Source: an uncultured Leucobacter sp.
Lineage (GTDB): Bacteria; Actinomycetota; Actinomycetes; Actinomycetales; Microbacteriaceae
Direction: 5' to 3'
Length of the DNA stretch: 22,989 nt
Assembly: GCA_937967375.1 (NCBI GenBank)
Contig: CALCJF010000025.1
Location: 1 to 22,989, forward strand
The notes under the pieces are model-generated. The model saw nothing but the letters and a program-made list of their open reading frames with translations, ran no database searches and was not told the origin of the DNA. Positions 14,153 to 21,097 of the stretch are shown piece by piece. The position numbers and the translations under genes are program-made. How positions within the stretch are numbered: the first letter of the stretch is position 1; the number at the start of each line of letters is the position of its first letter.

Positions 14153-14529
14153 GAAACGGGCCAGCGGGCGGTCGCGTCGCGGTGCTTCGGCATTTGCGCC
14201 GAGGAACGTCCGGGCTGCACAGAGCAGAGCGGTGGGTAACGCCCACCCGGGGCAACCCGCGAGAAAGTGCAACAGAGAGTAGACCGCCGTATTCGGCTTG
14301 CCGAGCACGGTAAGGGTGAAAGGGTGGTGTAAGAGACCACCGGCGCTCGTGGTGACACGGGCGGCCAGGTAAACCTCGCTCGCAGCAAGGCCAGACAGAA
14401 GACGTTGACGCTGCTCGCCGAGTCTTCGGGTAGGCCGCTAGAGCCTGTCGGCAACGGCAGGCCGAGAGAGATGACCGCACAGACTGGTTCGCCAGTTGGA
14501 CAGAACCCGGCGTATAGCTGGCCCGTTTC
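14153..14529 (+). ncRNA. rnpB: RNase P RNA (type A)
   Basis: This is the catalytic RNA of ribonuclease P, which matures tRNA 5' ends. The ends are set by the P1 helix: GAAACGGGCCAGC at 14153-14165 pairs perfectly with 14517-14529. Conserved blocks are present in order: GAGGAACGTCCGGGCT near 14200, AGAGTAGACCGCC near 14275, GGTAAGGGTGAAAGGGTG near 14310 and GGACAGAACCCGGCGTATAG near 14500. The length of about 377 bases suits a type A actinobacterial RNA. A -10 box and a terminator flank it. Confidence 0.95.
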
Positions 14530-14535
14530 CTCTTG

Positions 14536-14577
14536 CTCGCCTACATCCGCATTATTCCGCGGGAATAGGCGGGTTTT
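14536..14577 (+). terminator. Intrinsic terminator of rnpB
   Basis: CTCGCCTA (14536-14543) pairs with TAGGCGGG (14566-14573), allowing one G-T pair, with an inner CCGC/GCGG stem and a small symmetric internal loop. It is followed at once by TTTT. This is the most classical terminator in the window. Confidence 0.75.
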
Positions 14578-15000
14578 CGTCATTTCCGAGGGTCAGAATC
14601 GCCGCCACAGACAAGTCTCAGACACGATGGCATTTCAGGCGATGTCACGTCTGGTTTTGGGTGCGCTCGGCTACCCCTACCCCATCGTTCATCGATTCAC
14701 CTTTCGTGATAAATCGCGCGAATACCCCCGGACGCAATTTCCTCTTTGCCGGTGGGGCACAACTTGGGAGATTCTCTATTACTAAAAGTCCCAACTATGT
14801 TCGCGGGCTTCTTGCGAACAACGCTCAACGCTGTCCACCGGCGCCGGTCGTGACAATGTCGGGACAGTGACCGGTATTTCTGCAAGCGGGGTCACAGATA
14901 TCGTTTCTGCCTCCACTTAGCGCTAGTTCATGACCCGCAATATGGCCCAGGGCACACGGATCATAGATGAGGCCTAGATACCTGCCCCCCAATCGACCCG
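14578..15000. other. Gene-free region after rnpB
   Basis: About 420 bases hold no gene I can support. Composition is visibly less GC-rich than the rest. Short frames exist (for example 52 codons from 14629), but they lack ribosome binding sites and use rare codons such as TTT, ATT and AGA. A perfect 7-bp inverted repeat, TGTTCGC-N9-GCGAACA, lies at 14798-14820. GTGACC/GGTCAC half-sites flank about 14867-14895. It may be decayed DNA or contain a small RNA. Confidence 0.5.
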
Positions 15001-15732
15001 CTACTCCGCGTCTTCGACGCGTACCAATATCGCGCCGCTCTGCGGGCAGTGCACGAGCTCGTCTGGCGCCATCGCGAGAATATCGCTGAGCTCGGCAGGC
15101 GCAAGCTCCATGTTGCTCGCCTCAGAGACCTTGCCGCGCAGCCTGGCGGCGCCGATGCCGATGCGCGCGCGCAGCGATTCGTAGTGTTCGAGCAGATCGC
15201 GCTGCAGCTCGGCGGCAAGACCCGCACGATCTCGGGTCGTCGCGGCAAGCTCGGCGTCGATCTTGGCCTCAGCCTCGTTGATCGCGTCGATGATTGTCTG
15301 GCGGCGGCCGTCAACCCCGGCGAGTGCCTCTGACGCCGCGTTGTACACGGACAGCGTCTGCTCGTTCGCCTCCATGAGCTCGAGCTCGCGATCTTCTAGC
15401 TCGGATTGCCTGCGCCCGAGCGTCTCCAGCTCCGCCTGCAGCGCCTGCGCCTCCTTAGGCGAGCTGCTCGCGGCACTTAGCTCGTTGTCACGCTTGATGC
15501 GCTGGCGCACCAGTTCAATGTCGCTTTCGAGGCGCTCGATATCGGCATTTTGCGTGTCGAGTTCGCGCTGCAGCGCCATGAATGCGTCTTTCGCGGCGCC
15601 GCGCTCGCCCTGCATCGCAGCGAGTTCGGCGCGCTGAGGCAACGCCGCGCGCTGCTTCTTCAGTCGCGCGAGCGAGTTGTCGAGTGCTTGCAGGTCGAGC
15701 AGCAGTAGCTGCTGGCGTGGGCTGGCCTTCAT
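15001..15732 (-). CDS. Coiled-coil 'C4-type zinc ribbon' family protein with lost cysteines
   Basis: Homologous by layout to Rv2229c-type proteins, this 243-residue protein has a long coiled coil (about residues 10-190, strong Glu/Arg/Leu heptads) and a small C-terminal ribbon. In the family the ribbon binds zinc through four Cys in two CxxC pairs. Here the first pair reads VSEAS (about 202-206) and the second reads CPQSG, leaving only Cys229. The surrounding ribbon is kept (MELAPAELSDILAMAPDELVHC, then GAILVR), so the domain probably folds without zinc. Function is unknown; nucleic-acid or ribosome-related roles have been suggested for relatives. Its ATG overlaps the Nif3 stop (ATGA), implying translational coupling and joint function. 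Confidence 0.9.
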   Translation of the reverse strand: MKASPRQQLLLLDLQALDNSLARLKKQRAALPQRAELAAMQGERGAAKDAFMALQRELDTQNADIERLESDIELVRQRIKRDNELSAASSSPKEAQALQAELETLGRRQSELEDRELELMEANEQTLSVYNAASEALAGVDGRRQTIIDAINEAEAKIDAELAATTRDRAGLAAELQRDLLEHYESLRARIGIGAARLRGKVSEASNMELAPAELSDILAMAPDELVHCPQSGAILVRVEDAE

Positions 15733-16556
15733 GAGTCACAGCCTACTGCGAAGGTCCACACATCGGTGCGCCGCTCGCTCACGCGAAACTCGACACCGGG
15801 CAGCGCTTCGGCGAGTCGAGCCGCAGCCCCCTCGAGCCACAGCGACTCGGCCGCCCAGTGCGAGATGTCGATCAGCGCCGGTCCGCCCTCAACAGTCGAC
15901 TGTTCGAGCGACTCCTGAGCCGGGTGGTGCCGCAAGTCGCTCGTCACGTATACGTCGGCACCGACCACCTCGGGGTGGCTGAGCAGGCTGTCACCGGCTC
16001 CCCCGCACAAAGCGACACGCCGAATTTCGCGCGCGGGATCCCCCGCGACCCGAACACCCGACACCGTGGCGGGCAGCACCGATGCGATGCGGTCTGCGAA
16101 TGCTTCGAGTATCACCGGGTCGGCGAGCGTTCCGACGCGGCCGATCCCCGACGCGGGATCGACCCCAGGCACGAGCGGAGCCGAGTTCTCGAGGCCGAGC
16201 CGCGTCGCGAGCACGTCGCTCACGCCGCCCTCGGGCGCGTCAGCATTGGTGTGGGCCGCGAGCAGCGCGCAATCTGCGCGCAGTAGCGAGGCGAGCAGCG
16301 CTCCCTTCGCGGTGTCCTCGGCGATCGTGTGCACGCCGCGCAGCAGCAGCGGGTGGTGCACGAACAGCGCGTCTGCGCCCCACTCGACCGCCTCGCTGAC
16401 CGTCGCGTTCACCGCGTCGACCGCGAGCAGCACGCGCCTGAGCGGCGCGTCGTTGCGGCCTGTGACGAGACCTACCCGATCCCAGCTCTCGGCAGTGCCT
16501 ACCGGCCAGAAGCCCTCGGCAACACGCCGCAGATCACTCAGCACAAATTCATTCAT
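15729..16556 (-). CDS. Nif3-like dinuclear metal centre protein (GTP cyclohydrolase I type 2 homologue)
   Basis: Members of this widespread family (YbgI, YqfO) form hexameric toroids with a two-metal site; a hydrolase role is inferred and the substrate is not agreed. It has 275 residues, the short form without the inserted PII-like domain. Metal-site residues are His67 and His68 (FVHHPLLLRG), Asp106 (HTNADAPEGG), His233 and Glu237 (ISHWAAE). SWDRVGLVTG near residue 25 is the N-terminal signature. It lies directly upstream of the coiled-coil gene and overlaps it by four bases, the same pair as Rv2230c-Rv2229c. It is divergent from gapB across 121 bases. Confidence 0.93.
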   Translation of the reverse strand: MNEFVLSDLRRVAEGFWPVGTAESWDRVGLVTGRNDAPLRRVLLAVDAVNATVSEAVEWGADALFVHHPLLLRGVHTIAEDTAKGALLASLLRADCALLAAHTNADAPEGGVSDVLATRLGLENSAPLVPGVDPASGIGRVGTLADPVILEAFADRIASVLPATVSGVRVAGDPAREIRRVALCGGAGDSLLSHPEVVGADVYVTSDLRHHPAQESLEQSTVEGGPALIDISHWAAESLWLEGAAARLAEALPGVEFRVSERRTDVWTFAVGCDS

Positions 16557-16677
16557 GCGACGAGGCTACCGCGCCCCGGAGATTCGGAGTCTTCCATGAG
16601 ATAATGAATGCGTCGCCGAAAGGCGTCGGCGGGCAGGCCGAACAGACCGTTTCCCAGGGAAGGAACCCACCGTTCAC

Positions 16678-18117
16678 ATGAACCATCGCGCGGACGCTCA
16701 TCTTGAAGCGTGGAAGGCCAAACAGCAGCTTGCGGAGCAGATGATCCCGCAGATCGGGCAGCTGTACCGCGACCACGACATCGTGATGTCAGTGCACGGG
16801 CGCAGCCTGGTTGGCCGCTCGGCGATCGACATCATTCGTGCGCACAGCTACGCACGCAAGATCGACGAGGTTGAGTTGCCGCTCAGCGAATCAAGCGCCG
16901 TAGTCGAAGCTCTCGCGAAGATTCAGCCAGGCCCGGTCTCGGTTGATCTTGCACTGCTGGCAAACGGCTTCCGCGAGTCGGGCAGCGCCGACCTTGAGGC
17001 ATACCTGCGCGAGCAGCTCGCCCCGGTCATCGACGCGGCTCCCGGCGCGGGCACCGACGTGGTGCTCTACGGCTTCGGTCGAATCGGCCGCCTGCTCGCC
17101 CGCATCATCATCGAGCACTCGGGCAGCGGCAACACCCTGAACCTGCGCGCAATCGTCGTGCGCAAGGGGTCAGAGAACGATCTCGTCAAGCGCGCCAACC
17201 TGTTGCGCCGCGACTCGGTGCACGGTGCGTTCAACGGCACCATCAAGGTGCTCGAAGAAGAGAACGCGATTCTTGCAAACGGCGTGCGCATTCAGGTGAT
17301 CTACTCCGACGACCCCGCGAGCGTCGACTACACCCAGTACGGCATTGAAAATGCGATCCTCGTCGACAACACGGGACGCTGGCGCGACGCAGATGGCCTC
17401 GGCCAGCACCTGCAGAACCAGGGCATCTCGCGCGTGCTGCTCACGGCTCCGGGCAAGGGCGACATGCTGAACGTCGTCTACGGCGTGAACAATGACAAGA
17501 TCACCGACGAGCACACCATCGTTTCGGCGGCTTCTTGCACGACAAACGCGATCACTCCCGTGCTGAAGGTGCTCAACGACACCTTCGGCGTGAAGAAGGG
17601 GCACGTCGAAACCGTGCACGCCTACACCAACGATCAGAACCTGATCGACAACTTCCACAAGGGCGATCGCCGCGGCCGCTCGGCGGCACTGAACATGGTG
17701 CTCACCGAGACCGGCGCAGCGAAGGCGGTCTCGAAGGCGCTGCCCGAGTTCGAGGGAAAGCTCACCGGCAACGCAATCCGCGTCCCCACGCCCGACGTGT
17801 CGATGGCTGTGCTCAATCTGCAGTTCGAGCGCGAAGTGACTCGCGAAGAGATCAACGAACATCTCGAGCAGGTATCGCTGACCGGCGCGCTTCGCACCCA
17901 GATCGACTATGTCGAATCGCCCGAGATCGTATCGATGGACTTCGTCGGTTCGAACCGGGCCGGCATCGTTGACGGCCTCGCCACCATCGCCACCGGCGAT
18001 AGCGCAGTCGTGTACGTCTGGTACGACAACGAGTACGGCTACAGCTGCCAGGTCGTTCGTATCATTGAGCAGCTTTCGGGCAGTCACCCCATGCAGCTTC
18101 CGATGCGCGACGTGTAA
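16678..18117 (+). CDS. gapB: Glyceraldehyde-3-phosphate dehydrogenase, GapB type with N-terminal extension
   Basis: This enzyme interconverts glyceraldehyde-3-phosphate and 1,3-bisphosphoglycerate. It has 479 residues, about 130 more than classical GAPDH. The extra N-terminal part is helical and matches the long GapB (GapX) of Corynebacterium glutamicum, which works in the gluconeogenic direction. The Rossmann loop GFGRIGR begins at Gly132. Catalytic Cys287 lies in SAASCTTNAITP and His314 in VHAYTNDQ. After the second beta strand the usual NAD-selecting Asp is replaced by RKG (AIVVRKG), which suggests NADP use. AAGGAA lies about 12 bases before ATG 16678. The leader has a CGCC-GAAA-GGCG hairpin near 16613 and a GATAAT candidate -10 at 16600. 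The universal stress gene follows after 44 bases and may be co-transcribed. Confidence 0.93.
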   Translation: MNHRADAHLEAWKAKQQLAEQMIPQIGQLYRDHDIVMSVHGRSLVGRSAIDIIRAHSYARKIDEVELPLSESSAVVEALAKIQPGPVSVDLALLANGFRESGSADLEAYLREQLAPVIDAAPGAGTDVVLYGFGRIGRLLARIIIEHSGSGNTLNLRAIVVRKGSENDLVKRANLLRRDSVHGAFNGTIKVLEEENAILANGVRIQVIYSDDPASVDYTQYGIENAILVDNTGRWRDADGLGQHLQNQGISRVLLTAPGKGDMLNVVYGVNNDKITDEHTIVSAASCTTNAITPVLKVLNDTFGVKKGHVETVHAYTNDQNLIDNFHKGDRRGRSAALNMVLTETGAAKAVSKALPEFEGKLTGNAIRVPTPDVSMAVLNLQFEREVTREEINEHLEQVSLTGALRTQIDYVESPEIVSMDFVGSNRAGIVDGLATIATGDSAVVYVWYDNEYGYSCQVVRIIEQLSGSHPMQLPMRDV

Positions 18118-18161
18118 ACCGAAGAAATCGTTCACCGAGGATCACTGAGAAAGGACACCTC

Positions 18162-19010
18162 ATGGCCGAGAAATACATCATCGGAGTAGACGGCTCGGAG
18201 CAAAGCCGCGCCGCACTCGACTGGGGCCTGGCTCGCGCCGCCCAGAACGGGGCGCACGTCGAATTGCTGCATGTCGCCGACGATTCGTTCTTGAGCGAGA
18301 GCGTGGCCTTTCTCAGTGAGGCTCAAAAAGCTTCCGAGCAGATGCTCGCGGCTGAGTGCGAGTACGCGCGCGCCTCAGGGTTCAGTGGAGAGGTGACGGG
18401 CACCGCGGTCGTGGGGCACCCGATCGTCGAGGTCGAAGAGGCCTCGAAACGCGCCGATCTCGTGATTCTGGGCGCGCACACCGGCAGTAAGCTCGCGGGT
18501 TCGTTCTTCGGCACGCGCGCCGTGAAGATCGCGGCAGTGTCGCACTGCCCTGTCGCCGTGATTCCGTTGCAGCAGAGCGACGAGCCGAAGCCCGCAGTAG
18601 TGGTGGGCGTCGACGGCAGCGAGGGCGCCAAGAAGGCGATCGCGTTTGCCGCAGAAGAAGCCTCGCTGCGAGGCGTGCCGCTCATCGCCGTGTACGCCTG
18701 GATGCCTCCACTCACACCAGGGCTCGAGTATCTCTGGAGCGAAGACCTCGTTGCCTCACAACGAGCTTCTGCCGAAGAGGCGATCGCCATCGGCACGGCC
18801 GGCTTGGCAAGCCGATACCCCGATCTCGTCATCGACCGCCGCATTGTGCAGGCTCCCCCGGTGACTGCGCTGCTGCAGGCCGCTGAAGAAGCAGACACCA
18901 TCGTGGTAGGCAGCCGCGGCAGGGGCAGCCTCTCGCGACTGCTGCTAGGGTCTGTAAGCCACGGCGTGTTGCAGGCGCTCACCAGACCCACAATCGTCAC
19001 TCGCGCATAG
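18162..19010 (+). CDS. Tandem-domain universal stress protein
   Basis: This protein has 282 residues with two UspA folds (about 1-145 and 147-282), each opening with a VGVDGSE-type strand-loop (IIGVDGSEQSRAAL, VVGVDGSEGAKKAI). The second domain has the intact ATP-binding pattern GSRGRGSLSRLLLGSVS. The first has a changed version, GAHTGSKLAGSFFGTRA. Such proteins bind ATP and are induced in stasis, hypoxia or energy stress; the exact role is not known. AAAGGA lies correctly before ATG 18162. It follows gapB by 44 bases on the same strand and ends at a hairpin. Confidence 0.95.
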   Translation: MAEKYIIGVDGSEQSRAALDWGLARAAQNGAHVELLHVADDSFLSESVAFLSEAQKASEQMLAAECEYARASGFSGEVTGTAVVGHPIVEVEEASKRADLVILGAHTGSKLAGSFFGTRAVKIAAVSHCPVAVIPLQQSDEPKPAVVVGVDGSEGAKKAIAFAAEEASLRGVPLIAVYAWMPPLTPGLEYLWSEDLVASQRASAEEAIAIGTAGLASRYPDLVIDRRIVQAPPVTALLQAAEEADTIVVGSRGRGSLSRLLLGSVSHGVLQALTRPTIVTRA

Positions 19011-19015
19011 GAAGC

Positions 19016-19032
19016 GTGCGTCATCGACGCAC
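19016..19032 (+). terminator. Hairpin terminator after the universal stress gene
   Basis: A perfect 7-bp stem, GTGCGTC-ATC-GACGCAC, starts 5 bases after the stop codon. No T-tract follows, so strength is uncertain. Confidence 0.55.
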
Positions 19033-19101
19033 AACACACGAACGCGACTAACGCGCGAGGCTGTCGCGTAAGTTCCCAGGGCATCTGCAAGTTACTTTCG
19101 C

Positions 19102-19107
19102 TAGCAT
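19102..19107 (+). promoter_or_regulatory. -10 box of the TetR-family gene
   Basis: TAGCAT lies one base before ATG 19109 and 7 bases before an in-frame GTG at 19115. The spacing rule seen at other genes favours a leaderless start at the GTG, since transcription could hardly include the ATG. Confidence 0.5.
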
Positions 19108-19108
19108 T

Positions 19109-19669
19109 ATGAAAGTGATAACCAATTCAGCAGCGAAGCCCGAACGGGCCCCGGACCCCCGGCCGGCGCGCACCCGTGCCGCGATTATCGCCGCAGTCGA
19201 AAGACTGGGTGAGCAGGGAGCAGAGCTCAGCGTGTCTTCGGTTGTGGTCGAGGCGAGCCTGAGCCGAAGCAGTTTCTACTCTCAGTTCAATGACATCGGC
19301 GACGTGGCGGTGCAACTGCTGCGAGAGCTTTACGAACGAAACACTGTGCCCACAGAACCGCTGGCCGCCGTGAAGTTTCTGCTCACGGAGTTCAGCGCTC
19401 GCCGTCATCTGTACTCGGCTGTGCTCGGTGACAGCGCTACAGTGAGCGCCGAGTGGGAGGTCTGTGAGATCATTGCAGCCGCATCACTTCCCGCGATCGC
19501 AGCGGTAGCGCCGTCGCACGTTCAACCCGAGTTTGCCGCACGATTCTTCGCGTCAGGCGCGCTCGCCTGCATTATTCCGTGGCTGCGCAGCGAGCAGCCC
19601 GAGAGTGTCGATTCGATTGCAGAGCAGCTTCTCGAGTTGCGTCCCGGCTGGGTGCAGTCGGGCGCCTAA
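19109..19669 (+). CDS. TetR/AcrR-family transcriptional regulator
   Basis: This is a DNA-binding regulator of 186 residues from ATG 19109 (184 from GTG 19115, which the promoter position favours). The N-terminal HTH is clear: TRAAIIAAVERLGEQGAELS, then VSSVVVEASLSRSSFYSQF with the recognition helix, then the linking helix of NDIGDVAVQLLRELYE. The ligand-binding half is divergent, as usual, and gives no hint of the inducer. It is followed by a strong terminator and then the M20/MFS pair on the same strand. Local regulators often control adjacent exporters, so that pair is the obvious candidate target, but no clear shared operator is visible. Confidence 0.88.
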   Translation: MKVITNSAAKPERAPDPRPARTRAAIIAAVERLGEQGAELSVSSVVVEASLSRSSFYSQFNDIGDVAVQLLRELYERNTVPTEPLAAVKFLLTEFSARRHLYSAVLGDSATVSAEWEVCEIIAAASLPAIAAVAPSHVQPEFAARFFASGALACIIPWLRSEQPESVDSIAEQLLELRPGWVQSGA

Positions 19670-19673
19670 GCAG

Positions 19674-19725
19674 CCAGCTCGCTACCTCGCCGCGCCCTAA
19701 CTTTTGGCGCGGCGAGGTAGCTGGT
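19674..19725 (+). terminator. Strong hairpin terminator after the TetR gene
   Basis: Sixteen perfect base pairs (19681-19696 against 19706-19721) with loop CTAACTTTT, extended by CCAG/CTGG across a 4-base bulge. It separates the regulator from the M20 promoter. Confidence 0.88.
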
Positions 19726-19740
19726 CGGCCCGAACATCAC

Positions 19741-19746
19741 TACGAT
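19741..19746 (+). promoter_or_regulatory. -10 box of the M20 peptidase-MFS operon
   Basis: TACGAT ends 7 bases before ATG 19754, so the mRNA is predicted to be leaderless. This spacing rules out the in-frame TTG at 19748 as the start. Confidence 0.6.
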
Positions 19747-19753
19747 CTTGGGC

Positions 19754-21097
19754 ATGGCTTCGAACGCATCGACGCGCCCAGACATCGCCGCGCGCCTGTC
19801 CCGGATGATTCAACTGCCGACAGTTTCGGCCGAGCTTCACACTCGCGGTAACGCACCCTTCGAAGCATTTGTGACACTGCTCGAGCAGCTCTACCCACTG
19901 GTGCACGAACATCTCGAACGCGAGCGCATCACCGACTTCGGCCTGCTTTTTCGTTGGAAGGGATCAGCGCACGCTACCGCTCCCGCGGTGCTGATGGCAC
20001 ACTACGACGTCGTGCCGGTCGACGAATCTGACCCCTGGACCTATCCGCCGTTCGAGGGTCGCATTGCAGACGGTTTCGTCTATGGCCGCGGGGCACTCGA
20101 TGACAAGGGCCCGATGGTGGTGGTGCTTGATGCGGTAGAAAATCTGCTTGAGGCGGGATTCACCCCCGCTCGCGACGTCTACCTCTCGTTCGGTGGAAAC
20201 GAAGAGACGTTTGGCGAGGCGGGCGAGCACATCGCAGATACTCTGCACGAGCGCGGCATCACCCCGTGGATCGTGCTCGACGAGGGCGGCGCGGTGACCG
20301 ATGCACCGCTGCCGTTCGTGCGCGGCGCTGCGGCAATGGTCGGCGTGGGCGAAAAAGGGATCGCTACGGTGAGCCTCTCAGCGCGCAGCGAGGGCGGTCA
20401 CTCGTCGGTTCCACCACCGCTCACCGCAGTCGGCCGGGTCTCGCGGGCCGTCACTCGACTCACCCCGCGCACGTTCAAGGCGAAGGCCCCGCGAGCGATC
20501 CCGCGTATGCTCAGCATCTTCTCCCCGCGCAGTAGCGGCGTTGGCCGATTGCTATACCGATTGCTCGCCGCCTTTCCCTGGCTCAACGCCAAGGTATTTG
20601 CGGCGATCGGCGGTGAGGCCGCGGCGATGGTGCGCACCACCATCGCGCCGACTCGGCTTTCAGGCGGCACAGCCAACAACGTGCTGCCGTCGCAGGCAAG
20701 CGCAACCGTGAACCTGCGTCTCGCGCTTGGCGAGACCGTCGAGGGCACAGCGCGGCGGCTGCGGCAGAGGATCGACGACAAGCAGATCACTGTCGAAGTG
20801 GTGGAGGGCAACGACGCCTCCCCGGAGTCTCCGAGCGACGGCCCGCAGTTTGCGCTGATTACTCAGGCGGTGAAGCAGTCGCACCCTGAGGCAGTGACCG
20901 TGCCCTACGTCACGATGGCCGCAACCGACTCGCGTTATTTTCACCGCTATTGCGCACACACCTATCGATTCGCGCCGCTCATGATGAATGCGCAGCAACG
21001 TGCCGCGATTCACGGTATCGACGAACGCGTCGCGATCAGCGAGCTCGAACGAGGCGAACGTTTTCATCGCACACTGATCGAAGGACTCCCGGCATGA
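19754..21097 (+). CDS. M20-family metallopeptidase, CPS1/PM20D1-like
   Basis: This is a zinc-dependent hydrolase of peptide or N-acyl amino acid bonds, 447 residues from ATG 19754. All catalytic positions are present: His83 (MAHYDVVPV), bridging Asp116 (GRGALDDKG), general base Glu150 and metal ligand Glu151 (GGNEETFGE), Asp176 (VLDEGGAV) and His420 (AIHGIDE). The lid/dimerisation domain starts at about residue 195 with GEKGIATVSLSARSEGGHSS. The order and spacing fit the carboxypeptidase S/PM20D1 branch. No signal peptide is seen, so it is cytosolic. Its stop overlaps the MFS start (ATGA), so the two products are made together; a role in splitting a compound that the transporter handles is an inference. 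Confidence 0.92.
   Translation: MASNASTRPDIAARLSRMIQLPTVSAELHTRGNAPFEAFVTLLEQLYPLVHEHLERERITDFGLLFRWKGSAHATAPAVLMAHYDVVPVDESDPWTYPPFEGRIADGFVYGRGALDDKGPMVVVLDAVENLLEAGFTPARDVYLSFGGNEETFGEAGEHIADTLHERGITPWIVLDEGGAVTDAPLPFVRGAAAMVGVGEKGIATVSLSARSEGGHSSVPPPLTAVGRVSRAVTRLTPRTFKAKAPRAIPRMLSIFSPRSSGVGRLLYRLLAAFPWLNAKVFAAIGGEAAAMVRTTIAPTRLSGGTANNVLPSQASATVNLRLALGETVEGTARRLRQRIDDKQITVEVVEGNDASPESPSDGPQFALITQAVKQSHPEAVTVPYVTMAATDSRYFHRYCAHTYRFAPLMMNAQQRAAIHGIDERVAISELERGERFHRTLIEGLPA

Noticed and set aside
14153..14529. Frames over the rnpB region that look like proteins
   Set aside because: Conserved RNase P RNA blocks and the P1 helix explain the sequence.
14629..14784. 52-codon frame after rnpB (MAFQAMSRLVLG...)
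   Set aside because: No ribosome binding site or -10 box, codon use unlike neighbours, no recognisable family.
17170..18135. Minus-strand frame (321 codons) opposite gapB
   Set aside because: Asp/His/Val/Leu-rich antisense translation of a strongly coded GAPDH; no family features.
19748..19753. TTG start for the M20 peptidase
   Set aside because: The -10 box at 19741-19746 leaves it upstream of the predicted transcription start; ATG 19754 fits the leaderless spacing.
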